A DNA stretch of 64,000 bases from Thermomonas aquatica (GTDB lineage Bacteria; Pseudomonadota; Gammaproteobacteria; Xanthomonadales; Xanthomonadaceae), in the NCBI RefSeq assembly GCF_006337105.1, contig NZ_CP040871.1, forward strand, positions 434,001 to 498,000, given 5' to 3'. Under the pieces are notes generated by a model. That model had not been told where the DNA came from, did no database searches, and saw only the letters and a program-made list of their open reading frames with translations. Below, in pieces: positions 25,056 to 35,635 of this stretch. Position numbers and translations under genes: made by a program. The stretch's first letter is position 1. Every line of letters starts with the position of its first letter.

Positions 25056-25421
25056 TCAGCGGCTCAACAGCAGGATCGGCAACGCCATCAGGCCCAGCAG
25101 GCATACGATCGCCAGCACGGTCAGCAGCACGCGAACCGGTTCATCGCGCAATTGCGACCGGAAGGTTTCCGCGGTCCCGTCGCGCACGGCGGCGGCATGT
25201 TCGGCGCGCATGCGGATCCCGCGCTGGTCCTGGTAGTCCGCCATCAGCCGCCTGGCCTCGGCGATGGCCGAATCTTCCTTCACCCAGATCCCGCCGACCG
25301 AGATGTTCCACGGGCCCGGCCTGGTTTCGTAGTACGCGATGCCATTGGCATCGAGCATCGCGCGCACCTCGTCGGCCTCGTCGCCGGGGACATTGCGCAG
25401 GTTGAGCAGCAGCTTGGCCAT
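25056..25421 (-). CDS. DUF6164-like protein with C-terminal membrane anchor
   Basis: A 121-residue protein. The first part (MAKLLLNLRNVPGDEADEVRAMLDANGIAYYET) has a ferredoxin-like beta-alpha-beta pattern resembling DUF2007/DUF6164 signal-transducing-type domains. One membrane helix closes the protein (VLLTVLAIVCLLGLMALPILLL). ATG 25421 is chosen because the conserved domain begins there. The DUF assignment is from memory of the pattern and is moderate. Confidence 0.72.
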   Translation of the reverse strand: MAKLLLNLRNVPGDEADEVRAMLDANGIAYYETRPGPWNISVGGIWVKEDSAIAEARRLMADYQDQRGIRMRAEHAAAVRDGTAETFRSQLRDEPVRVLLTVLAIVCLLGLMALPILLLSR

Positions 25422-25521
25422 GCCGCCGATGATAGCCGCGGCAACAGGCGCGGATGTCCGGTGCGCGCGCCGGACTGCGTGGATCCATGACGGGGGATCC
25501 GGCAACGCACGAGGGATCGCC

Positions 25522-27048
25522 ATGCCCAGGATCGAACGGCCGTTCTTCCCGATCATCTACGTCCGCGGTTACGCGATGACCAGGGACGAGATCCTGCAGA
25601 CCACCTCCACCCCCTACATGGGCTTCGAGGCCGGATCGACCAAGATCCGCCAGGCGCAGGACGGACGCGTGCTGAAGTTCGTGTTCGAGTCGCCGCTGGT
25701 GCGGCTGATGAAGGACTACGACTACCGCGACACCTATGCCTCGGGCGCGGAGAACGCCGGCAAGCTGCCGCCGCGCAGCATCGTCATCCATCGCTATTAC
25801 GACAGCGCCGACCCGGCCTTCGGCGACGGCAAGGCGCCGTCGATCCCGGATGCCGCCAGGGCGCTGGGCCAGCGCATCGCCGAATTGCGCGACCGCGTCT
25901 GCGGCAACGTGGAGGCCGACCGCAAGGCCTTCCGCGTGTACCTGGTCGCGCATTCGATGGGCGGGCTGATCTGCCGCTGCCTGCTGCAGAACCCCGAGGT
26001 CGCGAGCGCCGAAGTGCGGGCGATGGTGGACAAGGTGTTCACCTACGCGACGCCGCACAACGGCATCGAGATGGGCGGCATCAACGTGCCCAGCATCTTG
26101 TCGCTCAACGACATGAACAACTTCAACCGCGGGGTGATGGCGAAGTACCTCAAGGTCCCGAAGGACAAGGTCAACACGCTGGGCGATTCCGGTTTCCCGC
26201 CCTCGCGGCTGTTCAGCCTGGTCGGCACCAACAGCCGCGACTACGCCGTGGCCCACGGCCTGTCCTCGCTGGCGGTCGGGCAGATGAGCGACGGCCTGGT
26301 GCGGATCGAGAACGCCTACGTCGAAGGCGGCCCGCGCGCCTTCGTCAACCGCAGCCACAGCGGTTTCTTCGGCATCGTCAATTCCGAGGAGGGCTACCAG
26401 AACCTGGTGCGCTTCCTGTTCGGCGACATCTGCGCCACCGGCCGGCTGGACATCGGCGCGCTGCCCTTCCCGCCCGAGATCGAACGCGCCCGCGCGCAGG
26501 GCAAGAAGATCGCCTCGTCGTACTACATCGAAACCACGGTGGCCCCGCGCGGCGCCTACACCTACGACCTGACCAGCCGCACCAAGGCGCAGGAAAGCGC
26601 GGTCCGGCGCGAATATTCGGAACTGTTCGACGCCGGCGGTGCGCTGGCCCGCAACGCGCGGTCGCCCGTCCTGTTCTCGGTGTTCCTCGACAGCGCCAAG
26701 ATCCTGGCCGGCAGCGAAGTGGCGTTCTCGATCGAGATCGCGGTGTCCAACGCCGGTTACGAGATCGACGGCGCGCTGTTCCTGAAACAGCACATCCCCG
26801 GCGAATACCTGTTCCGCGACACCCTGGTGCTGTTCGCCAAGCGCGACGATGCCGGCGGCTGGAAGCTGCGCTACGTCTGGGCCGACGAGCACTGGGCCAC
26901 CGGCCCGAAGAACGCCGCCGAACTGGCGCGGCTGGGCGGCAAGGCGATCGTCGGCACCGAACAGGCGCCATCGGTGTTCGCGGTGCCGCTGGCCTCCAGC
27001 AAGGGTTTCCAGGCGGAGCTGAAGATCGCGCTGGCGCCGTGGGCGTGA
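25522..27048 (+). CDS. Alpha/beta-hydrolase, lipase-like
   Basis: A 508-residue protein with an alpha/beta-hydrolase domain in the first 350 residues. FFPIIYVRGYAMT near the start suggests the oxyanion strand, and VYLVAHSMGGLICR carries the GxSxG-type nucleophile (AHSMGG). Downstream FTYATPHNG is typical of lipases and PGAP1-like esterases. No signal peptide is evident. The last 150 residues form a separate beta-rich domain. Substrate unknown. Confidence 0.82.
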   Translation: MPRIERPFFPIIYVRGYAMTRDEILQTTSTPYMGFEAGSTKIRQAQDGRVLKFVFESPLVRLMKDYDYRDTYASGAENAGKLPPRSIVIHRYYDSADPAFGDGKAPSIPDAARALGQRIAELRDRVCGNVEADRKAFRVYLVAHSMGGLICRCLLQNPEVASAEVRAMVDKVFTYATPHNGIEMGGINVPSILSLNDMNNFNRGVMAKYLKVPKDKVNTLGDSGFPPSRLFSLVGTNSRDYAVAHGLSSLAVGQMSDGLVRIENAYVEGGPRAFVNRSHSGFFGIVNSEEGYQNLVRFLFGDICATGRLDIGALPFPPEIERARAQGKKIASSYYIETTVAPRGAYTYDLTSRTKAQESAVRREYSELFDAGGALARNARSPVLFSVFLDSAKILAGSEVAFSIEIAVSNAGYEIDGALFLKQHIPGEYLFRDTLVLFAKRDDAGGWKLRYVWADEHWATGPKNAAELARLGGKAIVGTEQAPSVFAVPLASSKGFQAELKIALAPWA

Positions 27049-27160
27049 GCGTGAACCTGCGCCGGCGACGGCGCGAGCTGTTCGCGACGCGCCTTTCCCG
27101 CGACAATGCACGGACTGCGCGCGGAGCGGCGTGCTTGAGCGCGACTCGACCAGGACACAG

Positions 27161-27769
27161 ATGCGCACTTTCGTACTGCGGGCACGGGCGGCACCCACCG
27201 ACAGCCGGAAATTGCTGGCATCGGTCGGGCAAGAGGCGCATACCGAGATCCTCGCGCACACGCTGATGAACGCGGTGTTCGTGGCGCAGTCGCATCGCGC
27301 GGATGTGGTGGTCTACCTGGTGCTGGAAAGCACCCAGGATTTCTCGCGGACGATCCGCTTCGAGCCGGAGGCCATGCACGACATCGGCGGCTTCGACGAG
27401 CGCTCGCTGCTGGGCAAGGTCGCCAAGGCGCTGGATGCTTCGCGCGGCATGGGCAAGGAAGAGGCGCGGCCGGTGGAATCGGGCGTGACCGTGCGCACGC
27501 TGAGCTTCGAACGGCTGGTGCAGGAACTCGCCGTCGACCACCAGTTGTTCATGATGGACCGGAAAGGCGCGCCGATCCGCGAGCAGGCGTTCGAGGGCAA
27601 TCCCTGCTTCCTGCTCACCGACCACATCCCGATGCCGAAAAAGACCTTCGCCAGCCTGGAACGGCTGGGCGCGAAGAAGCTGACGCTGGGATCGAAGATG
27701 CTGTTCGCCTCGCAATGCGTGGTGCTGATCCACCACGAGCTCGACCAGCGCCCGGGACCCGCCGGCTAG
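27161..27769 (+). CDS. TrmY-like SPOUT methyltransferase (VCA1059 family)
   Basis: A 202-residue protein of the DUF358/TrmY family: MRTFVLRARAAPTD at the N-terminus, the helix HTLMNAVFVAQSHRADVVVYLVLES, and the C-terminal SAM-binding knot region CFLLTDHIPMPKKTF and LGSKMLFASQCVVLIHHELD. Archaeal TrmY makes N1-methylpseudouridine at tRNA position 54. Bacterial members such as Vibrio VCA1059 share the fold but their target is unclear, so I give no symbol. ATG 27161 matches the family start. Confidence 0.85.
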   Translation: MRTFVLRARAAPTDSRKLLASVGQEAHTEILAHTLMNAVFVAQSHRADVVVYLVLESTQDFSRTIRFEPEAMHDIGGFDERSLLGKVAKALDASRGMGKEEARPVESGVTVRTLSFERLVQELAVDHQLFMMDRKGAPIREQAFEGNPCFLLTDHIPMPKKTFASLERLGAKKLTLGSKMLFASQCVVLIHHELDQRPGPAG

Positions 27770-27790
27770 CGCGTTTCGGGGCTGGCGGTC

Positions 27791-28876
<1,086 letters not shown>

Positions 28877-29102
28877 GGAATGGAGGCGTCGGCGGGAAGG
28901 GGGACGGGGCGATTCGAACGCAGGCTAGCAAGCGGGTGCAGATCCCGGGCATGCGCGCGGTCCGGGGCCGGCCGCGACGCGCCCGCCCCCGCCGCCGTTC
29001 ATCGAAACGCAAGTCTGGGCTGGCCTCATCCGCCGTCGGGGAACGTATAGTTCGACGAGCATGGCGGGCACGGCGCCCGTCCACGAATGGCGGAGGAAGG
29101 TC

Positions 29103-30251
29103 ATGGGTCTGATCCAAGCGGTGGCGGGTGCGGTCGGCGGGATGCTGGGCGACCAGTGGAAGGACTTCTACACGGTGCCGGCCGGATTGCCGTCGACCGC
29201 GGCGCTGTTCGCCGCGGTGCCGCAGGGCACCAATGCCGGGCGCGGTTCCAATACCCACGGCTCCTCCAACATCATCAGCAACGGCTCCAAGATCGTGGTG
29301 CCGGAAGGCTACGGCCTGCTGCTGTTCCAGGACGGCAAGATCACCGGCTTCGTCGCCGAGCCGGGCGGCTACGAATGGCGCTCGGACGACATCAACTCGA
29401 AGTCGATCTTCGCCGGCGACGGCATCGTCAGCCCGCTGATCATGCAGAGCTGGGAACGCTTCAAGTTCGGCGGCCAGCCGGGTTCGCAGCAGGCGGCGTT
29501 CTTCGTCTCGCTGAAGGAATTGCCGGACAACCGCTTCGGCACCCAGTCGGAGATCTACTGGGACGACGGCTTCCTCAACACCCAGGTCGGCGCGGTCACC
29601 CGCGGCTCGTACACGCTGAAGATCGTCGACCCGATCCTGTTCGTGAAGAACTTCGTGCCGGCCAGCTACCTGCAGCCCGGCCAGGTGTTCGATTTCACCG
29701 ACCTCGACAACGCCGCCGCCGCGCAATTGTTCAACGAAGTGGTGGGCTCGCTGGCACCGGCCTTCAGCCTGTACACCAACGACCCGGGCAAGGGCAACCG
29801 CATCAGCAAGCTGCAGCAGGATTCGCTCGGCTTCGCCAGGAGCCTGTCGGACGCGGTGGAGAACGGCTACCAGTGGAAGTCGGACCGCGGCCTGGCCATC
29901 GTCAAGACCGCCATCGTCTCGATCGAATACGACGCCAACACCCGCGAGCTGCTGAAGACCGTGCAGCGCGCCGACGCGCTGTCCGGCGCGCGCGGCAATT
30001 CCAACCTGCAGGCCAGCGTCGCCCAGGGCATCCAGTCGGCCGGCGAGAACGGCGGCGCGGCGGGCCTGATGGGCGTGGGCATGGCCACCGGGATGATGGG
30101 CATCGGCGGCCTGCAGCAACCGGCGGCGCCCGCTGCGCCAGCCGCGGACGATCCGGTCGCCAAGTTGAAGAAGGCCAAGGAGATGCTCGACCTCGGCCTG
30201 ATCACCCAGCAGGACTACGACGCGCTCAAGGCCAAGGCGCTGGGCCTGTAA
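29103..30251 (+). CDS. SPFH-domain protein (YdjI/virion-core-like) with C-terminal SHOCT
   Basis: A 382-residue protein. The body is an SPFH/YdjI-type domain (VVPEGYGLLLFQDGKITGFVAEPGGYEW, GAVTRGSYTLKIVDP). A Gly/Met-rich hydrophobic linker precedes a C-terminal SHOCT motif (KLKKAKEMLDLGLITQQDYDALKAKAL), which often mediates oligomerisation. In B. subtilis the homologue YdjI belongs to the ydjFGHI operon and links PspA (YdjF) to the membrane. The zinc-ribbon gene starts 21 bases downstream. No PspA gene is seen in the window. Confidence 0.85.
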   Translation: MGLIQAVAGAVGGMLGDQWKDFYTVPAGLPSTAALFAAVPQGTNAGRGSNTHGSSNIISNGSKIVVPEGYGLLLFQDGKITGFVAEPGGYEWRSDDINSKSIFAGDGIVSPLIMQSWERFKFGGQPGSQQAAFFVSLKELPDNRFGTQSEIYWDDGFLNTQVGAVTRGSYTLKIVDPILFVKNFVPASYLQPGQVFDFTDLDNAAAAQLFNEVVGSLAPAFSLYTNDPGKGNRISKLQQDSLGFARSLSDAVENGYQWKSDRGLAIVKTAIVSIEYDANTRELLKTVQRADALSGARGNSNLQASVAQGIQSAGENGGAAGLMGVGMATGMMGIGGLQQPAAPAAPAADDPVAKLKKAKEMLDLGLITQQDYDALKAKALGL

Positions 30252-30272
30252 GCCACCCATCGCGAGACCGCC

Positions 30273-31577
30273 ATGTCGAACACCACGCCGCCGCCGGTGC
30301 CGCCCACCGGCCCTGGCTCGCCGCGGGACGTGCCGCCGTTGCCCGGGACTTTCCCGGTCGACCCGGCCAGCCTGCCCGAACCGATCCGCGATGAACTGCA
30401 GGCGCCGGATCCGGTCGCCATCGACACCGCATCCGAGGAGTTGAAGGACGGCGCCAACCGCTGCCCGAAATGCGGCTCCACCGAGATCAAGCAGCGGCCC
30501 GGCACCGATCTGCTGGTCTGCCTGTTCTGCCGCAACGAATGGCATGGGCAGCGGGTCGAGGAGGAATTCGGCTTCGGCGAGGGCATCGACCAGCTCAAGG
30601 GCACGGTGATCGCCTCCGGCGCGCGCGACATCCAGGCCGACGCCGCCAGCCTGATGAGCTTCAAGTGCGGCGGCTGCGGCGCGGAGGTGACGGTCAACAC
30701 CGAAACCGCGATGACCGCGCGCTGCCACTGGTGCCGGCACGTGTTCGGCGTCAACGAACAGGTGGCGAACGGCGCGGTGCCGGACGCGGTGCTGCCGTTC
30801 CACATCAAGAAGGACGACGCGGTGGCGCGCATCCGCCAGTTCGTCGACAAGCGCCGGCTGTTCGCGCTGAAGGCCTTCAAGGAACAGTTCACCCCGGAGA
30901 ACGTGGTCGCGGTCTACCTGCCGTACATGATCGTGGACGGCAACGCCAGCGCGGACGTCGCCGGCCATGGCGAGATCAAGACCCGCGAGTACACCCGCGG
31001 CAGCGACGACAACAAGAAGACCTACTACGACGCCGACGTCTACCAGGTGCAGCGGCACGTGGATTTCACCGTCGACGACCTGCCGCTGGAATCCTCGCGC
31101 GAACGCGGCAACCTCAACACCCGCGTCAACACCAACAACATCATCAACACCATCCTGCCGTTCGACACCAAGAACGCGGTGAAGTGGAACGCGTCCTACC
31201 TCAACGGCATCACTTCGGAGAAGCGCGACCTCGACGTCGAGGAACTGCGCCCGCAGCTGGAGGACCAGTTGCTGTCGATCGCGCGCGCGCAGGTCGAGGA
31301 CTCGGTCAACCGCTACGACCGCGGCGTGCGCTGGGAACGCGAACGCCTGGACGTGCACGGCACCCGCTGGGTGTCGATGTACCTGCCGGTGTGGCTGTAC
31401 TCCTACCACCAGCCCGGCGGCAACGGCGGCATGCTGCACTACATCGCGGTGAACGGCCGCACCGGCGAGACCATGGGCAGCGTGCCGGTGCAGCAGTGGA
31501 AGCTGCTCGCGGCGGCGATCACCGTCGGCACCTTCCTGGAAGGCATTGCACTCTGGATCGTGGGGAATTCGTCATGA
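30273..31577 (+). CDS. Zinc-ribbon membrane protein, YdjG-like
   Basis: A 434-residue protein. A Pro-rich N-terminus precedes two zinc ribbons: CPKCGS with CLFC (about residues 64-87) and CGGCGAEV with CHWC (about 131-153). The middle is a long beta-rich region (VVAVYLPYMIVDGNASADVAG; NNIINTILPFDT), and one membrane helix lies near the C-terminus (LLAAAITVGTFLEGIALWIV). The arrangement resembles B. subtilis YdjG, partner of YdjH and YdjI in a PspA-linked membrane stress complex. It overlaps the next gene by four bases (ATGA), so they are translationally coupled. Confidence 0.8.
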   Translation: MSNTTPPPVPPTGPGSPRDVPPLPGTFPVDPASLPEPIRDELQAPDPVAIDTASEELKDGANRCPKCGSTEIKQRPGTDLLVCLFCRNEWHGQRVEEEFGFGEGIDQLKGTVIASGARDIQADAASLMSFKCGGCGAEVTVNTETAMTARCHWCRHVFGVNEQVANGAVPDAVLPFHIKKDDAVARIRQFVDKRRLFALKAFKEQFTPENVVAVYLPYMIVDGNASADVAGHGEIKTREYTRGSDDNKKTYYDADVYQVQRHVDFTVDDLPLESSRERGNLNTRVNTNNIINTILPFDTKNAVKWNASYLNGITSEKRDLDVEELRPQLEDQLLSIARAQVEDSVNRYDRGVRWERERLDVHGTRWVSMYLPVWLYSYHQPGGNGGMLHYIAVNGRTGETMGSVPVQQWKLLAAAITVGTFLEGIALWIVGNSS

Positions 31578-31840
31578 GCGACGATGGTGGCTTGGGGCTG
31601 CTCCTGCTCGGCCCGGCCGGCGCCACCGGCCTGTACTGGATGCTGTACCGGTATTACCGCAACACCGACAAGTCGCATGCCTTCGAGCGCGAGACCAAGG
31701 TCGAGGCCAAGCCGGTCACCGGCGCGGAACAGGACCGCAAGGTCGACGAGGTCAAGGGCACCCAGAGCAAGCGCATCGAGGACGACAACGTCCACGACTA
31801 CCGCGATCGCGTGGAGCGCATCCGCGGCGACTCTTCCTGA
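31574..31840 (+). CDS. Small membrane-anchored protein, YdjH-position partner
   Basis: An 88-residue protein: one N-terminal membrane helix (GLGLLLLGPAGATGLYWMLYRYY) followed by a highly charged cytoplasmic tail. Its ATG overlaps the stop of the zinc-ribbon gene. I do not recognise the sequence itself; the operon position equals that of ydjH in Bacillus, so a role in the same membrane complex is inferred from context. Confidence 0.75.
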   Translation: MSDDGGLGLLLLGPAGATGLYWMLYRYYRNTDKSHAFERETKVEAKPVTGAEQDRKVDEVKGTQSKRIEDDNVHDYRDRVERIRGDSS

Positions 31841-32068
31841 TGCCCGACATGTCGTGGGGCCGGGGAACCTGCGCGCGTCGCGCATGTCCACCGGCCCTTC
31901 TGTTTGCCGGCGCAATGCCGCCGGATCGCCGGGGGCCGGCGCACGCCGGTTCGGCCGGGCGGAGCCGGGGCGTCCTGGCCTGCTTGCCTGCGAAACGGCG
32001 TAGCTTGCGGGAGGCATTCCCGGCACCGCTCCTGCATCGAAGACGGGCCAGGCAAACGAGGGCGTGAA

Positions 32069-32818
32069 ATGGATGCAGCGACGGGCGTAGTGCCGGCGAG
32101 ATACCGGGATTTCCACTTGTGGATGCTGGTTCCGTTCGCGATTTCGGTCCTCGGGTTCTCGTACAGCTACTACCTGAACTTCGCCGGCGCCACCTTCCAC
32201 CAGCATGTGCACGGCATCTCGGCGACCCTCTGGTACATCCTGGTCGTGGTGCAGCCGTACCTGATCGTCCGCAAGAAGGACATCGCCGGCCATCGCGCGC
32301 TCGGCGCGATCGGGACCCTGCTCGCCGGGATGGTGGCGGGCAGCGCCCTGACCATCGTCCCCCGCAACATCGACGACGTCGCCACGCTCGACCGCAACGG
32401 CTTCTTCAACCCGACCTTCGCCTACTTCGCGGTGATCATCGACGTGCTGCTGGTGAGCATGTTCGTCGCCAGCGTGGTGCTGGCGGTCCTCGCCATCAAG
32501 CGGCGCGATGTCGCCGGCCACGTGCAATGGATGATGGCGTCGGTGTTCTTCGTGCTCTCGCCGGGCTTGGCGCGGATGTTCGGCATCGCGGCGATCGTCG
32601 CCAACCAGGGCGACATGGCGGGGATCTCGCTGGTGAAGCTGGCGGTGCCGTCGATGCTGGCGATGATGGCGATCATCGCCATCTACTACCGCAAGTTCGG
32701 CAGTTACCGCCATCCGTCGTTCTGGCTGCTGATGGCCTGCCACCTGCCCTATCTGTTCGTCGAGCGCGTCGGCAACGACGCAACGGTCCGCGGCGTGCTG
32801 GCCGCCATCTTCAAGTAG
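32069..32818 (+). CDS. Hypothetical polytopic membrane protein
   Basis: A 249-residue protein with about seven membrane segments (LWMLVPFAISVLGFSYSYYL, ATLWYILVVVQPYLIV, AIGTLLAGMVAGSALTIV, FAYFAVIIDVLLVSMFVASVVLAVLAI and others). Conserved-looking His residues lie between helices 1 and 2 (HQHVHGISA) and in loops (AGHRALG, AGHVQWM), reminiscent of heme- or metal-binding DUF2306-like proteins, but the family is not certain. The 228 bases before it hold no gene; I see only G+C-rich sequence there. Confidence 0.72.
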   Translation: MDAATGVVPARYRDFHLWMLVPFAISVLGFSYSYYLNFAGATFHQHVHGISATLWYILVVVQPYLIVRKKDIAGHRALGAIGTLLAGMVAGSALTIVPRNIDDVATLDRNGFFNPTFAYFAVIIDVLLVSMFVASVVLAVLAIKRRDVAGHVQWMMASVFFVLSPGLARMFGIAAIVANQGDMAGISLVKLAVPSMLAMMAIIAIYYRKFGSYRHPSFWLLMACHLPYLFVERVGNDATVRGVLAAIFK

Positions 32819-32908
32819 CGCCGATCCGCGCAAGCGGAGCCGGAGGACGGCTCCCACGCGGTGCCGGGACCGAATCGCTCCGGACTCGCCTGCCGATCGG
32901 CGCCCGCC

Positions 32909-34330
32909 CTATTCCGCCAGGGCCTTGACCAGGTCGTACAGGTAATCGCGGCCGACATAGACCGAACGCACTTCCAGCCGTTCGTTGAGGCCGTGCGCGC
33001 CGTTGCCGTCGGGATCGCCCCACGCGCCCGGAACGCCGTAGGTCGGGATGCCGACCGCCGCCAGGTACAGCCCGTCGGTGGCGCCGGTGGAAATCGACGG
33101 GATCACCGGCACGCCCGGGAAATAGCGCGCGCTCAAGGCTTCCATCGGGCCGATGATGGCCGGATCCAGCGCGGGCGGCGTGGCCAGCGGCTTGTCCTTG
33201 CGCGCCAGCTCGATGCCGATGCCGGGATTGCCGATCACCCGCGCCAGCGCCTCCCTGGTCTCGGCCGGGGTATGGCCGGGGAAGATCCGGCAGTTGACGT
33301 TGCTTTCGACCCGCTGCGGCAACGCATTCACCGCATGGCCGCCATCGATCATCGTGGCCACGCAGGTCGTGCGCAGCATCGAATGGAAGCCCTTGTCGGT
33401 GTTGACCACCGCCGCCGCCCTGGCGTCGCCGGGATCCTTGGCCAGGGCCACCATCGCCGCCCCCATCGCGTCCTTGCGCGCGGCCCCGGCGCGCGCGAAG
33501 AACACCCGGGTGGTGTCGTTGAACTCGGCCGGGAATTCATGTTCGCGGATCTTCAGCAGGGCCTCGGACATCGCGTAGATCGCGTTCTCGCGCACCGGCT
33601 GCGAGCTGTGCCCGCCGGGATTGGTGGCGACCAGCCTGTAGTCCTGGTAGATCTTCTCGCCGACCTGGATCGATTGCGCGACGATCTTGCCCTTGCCGTC
33701 GGTGTCCCCGCCGCCGCCCTCGTTGAGCGCGAACGCGGCGTCGATCAGTTCGCGCCTGTGGTTGGCCAGGTACTGCGCGCCGTTGAACGCGGTATCGGTT
33801 TCCTCGCCGCAGGTCAGCGCCATCTTGACCGTGCGCGCCGGCTTGTAACCGGCCTGCCTGAAGCGGATCAGGGTGTCGGCCCAGGTCGCCGCCATCATCT
33901 TGTCGTCGGCGATGCCGCGCGCGTAGTAGTAGCCGTTGTCCTCGATGAGCTTGAACGGGTCGCGCACCCAGTCGGCGCGCTTGGCCGCGACCACGTCGAT
34001 ATGGGCCAGCAGCAGCAACGGCTTCAAGGTGGCGGAAGTGCCGGGATACACCGCGACGAGCCCGCCTTCCTTCGGATGCTCCGGCACCGAGAACGGAACC
34101 AGCTGGTCATCGGCGAAACCCGCCGCCTTCAGGCGCGCCGCGATCTGCGCGGCGGCCCGGGTGCAGTTGCCATTGGTGACCGTGGTGTCGGTTTCGACCA
34201 GCTCCTTGTACAGCGCGAAGAACCGCTGCTGGTCGGGACGCAGCGGCCCCATCGCGCCGGTCGGCACCTGCGACGCCACCGGGCCGGCGGCAAGCAAACA
34301 CGCGGCGAACGCAAGCAGCGAAGACTTCAT
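32909..34330 (-). CDS. Secreted M20/M25/M40-family metallopeptidase
   Basis: A 473-residue zinc exopeptidase with a signal peptide (about residues 1-21). Metal-site motifs are in order: LLLLAHIDVV (His and its Asp), ARGIADDK (bridging Asp), TCGEETDT (catalytic Glu-Glu), and a C-terminal GNGAHGLNER (last His). The dimerisation/lid domain (NPGGHSSQP) lies between. It probably releases amino acids from peptides or dipeptides in the periplasm. Start ATG 34330 fits the signal peptide. Confidence 0.92.
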   Translation of the reverse strand: MKSSLLAFAACLLAAGPVASQVPTGAMGPLRPDQQRFFALYKELVETDTTVTNGNCTRAAAQIAARLKAAGFADDQLVPFSVPEHPKEGGLVAVYPGTSATLKPLLLLAHIDVVAAKRADWVRDPFKLIEDNGYYYARGIADDKMMAATWADTLIRFRQAGYKPARTVKMALTCGEETDTAFNGAQYLANHRRELIDAAFALNEGGGGDTDGKGKIVAQSIQVGEKIYQDYRLVATNPGGHSSQPVRENAIYAMSEALLKIREHEFPAEFNDTTRVFFARAGAARKDAMGAAMVALAKDPGDARAAAVVNTDKGFHSMLRTTCVATMIDGGHAVNALPQRVESNVNCRIFPGHTPAETREALARVIGNPGIGIELARKDKPLATPPALDPAIIGPMEALSARYFPGVPVIPSISTGATDGLYLAAVGIPTYGVPGAWGDPDGNGAHGLNERLEVRSVYVGRDYLYDLVKALAE

Positions 34331-34487
34331 GACGCCCCCTGGCCTCGATCCATGGCCCGCTTTTACACCCAAGCCGGGCCGCACGGGGGAAAAGTTCCGG
34401 GGCAGCCACCGGCATCGGGCTCGACCATGGCCGGACCAAGGCAGCTGGATGCCTCCGGCATCGCCCCGGGAAGGCGCCAGCAAGCGC

Positions 34488-35396
34488 TCAAGCCGGTGCG
34501 CGTCCGGACCCGCTTTTCTTCGCGCGCCGCCAGCCCATCCAGACGATCGCGACGATGAAGAACGCGCTGCACAGCCAGCTGCCTTCCGGCCCCTCCGCGC
34601 CGCCGGTCAGGGCATCGCTGCCCTGCGGGCGCAGCGCCACCAGCAGCGCCGGCAGGTGCGCATCGATGCCGGTCACCGGCAACTCGAACCCGGTCGCCAG
34701 CAGCCAGTTCCAGCCCGTGTGCCAGCCCATCACGCCCCAGATGTTGCCGCTGTGCAGCGCCCACACGCAGGCGAACAGCGAGAACAACAGCGTGCCGGCG
34801 ACGACCAGCGGGGCCTGGTGCGGGCTGTAGTGCAGGAGGCAGAACGCCAGCGACACCAGCAGCACCGCCCACGCGGTATTGGCCCTGCGCGCCACCGCCG
34901 ACAGCAACCAGCCGCGGAACATCACCTCCTCCACGCTGGCCTGGAAGCTGAAGCCCAGCAGCAGCAGGCCGATCTGCAGCAGGCTGTCCGGCGACCGCCA
35001 GGCGGCGCCCACCTCCGCCACCCGCATGCCGCCGGCAAGCACGATCGCCAGCACGACCAGTCCGATCGTGAGCATGCCGATCGCCACGCCGCGCAGGAAT
35101 GCCTGCAGCGGTGCCGGACCGGCCAGGCCGATGCTGGCCATCGACCGTCGCTCGACCAGGCGCACCCAGGCCAGCACCAGCAGCAAACACGGCGCGAACC
35201 CGATCCACAGCAGCGCATGCAGGCCGGCCAGGCCGATCGGATCGCCGTTCGCCATCGACCAGTGGCGCGATTGCATCCAGCCGTCCAGCGCGACCACCGG
35301 CAGCGCGTTGAACAGGATCAACAGGATCGGCGACAGCCAGGCCCACGGCAGCCAGCCGCGCGCGGGTTCCGGCGAATACGGGGCAACAGGCGGCAT
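34488..35396 (-). CDS. CPBP-family intramembrane glutamic endopeptidase
   Basis: A 302-residue membrane protein with about eight helices and the CPBP/Rce1 motif EEVMFRG, then HY (motif 2) and the HTGWN motif 3. Such proteases cleave prenylated proteins, bacteriocin precursors or self-immunity targets in other systems. No bacteriocin genes are adjacent, so no role is assigned. An upstream alternate start is not needed; the protein begins MPPVAPYSPEPARGW. Confidence 0.85.
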   Translation of the reverse strand: MPPVAPYSPEPARGWLPWAWLSPILLILFNALPVVALDGWMQSRHWSMANGDPIGLAGLHALLWIGFAPCLLLVLAWVRLVERRSMASIGLAGPAPLQAFLRGVAIGMLTIGLVVLAIVLAGGMRVAEVGAAWRSPDSLLQIGLLLLGFSFQASVEEVMFRGWLLSAVARRANTAWAVLLVSLAFCLLHYSPHQAPLVVAGTLLFSLFACVWALHSGNIWGVMGWHTGWNWLLATGFELPVTGIDAHLPALLVALRPQGSDALTGGAEGPEGSWLCSAFFIVAIVWMGWRRAKKSGSGRAPA

Positions 35397-35635
35397 GCGC
35401 GCTCCGGGAAGAGGTGGTTGCCGCTACGCCCATCCACGGATGCGGATCGGTTCGCGCGGCACCGCCGCAAATTGCCGATGCCGTCGCAGCACGGCAACCG
35501 GCCTGCGACGAACCCCTGGTTTCGGCGGATGGAGCGAGCCGGCACGGGTGCAAACGCGACACCTACGCGGGACGCCGGCGTGCTCGGCGGGCCTTCTGCG
35601 GCTACCCTCACCGCATCGCCGGGGGACGCAACGGC

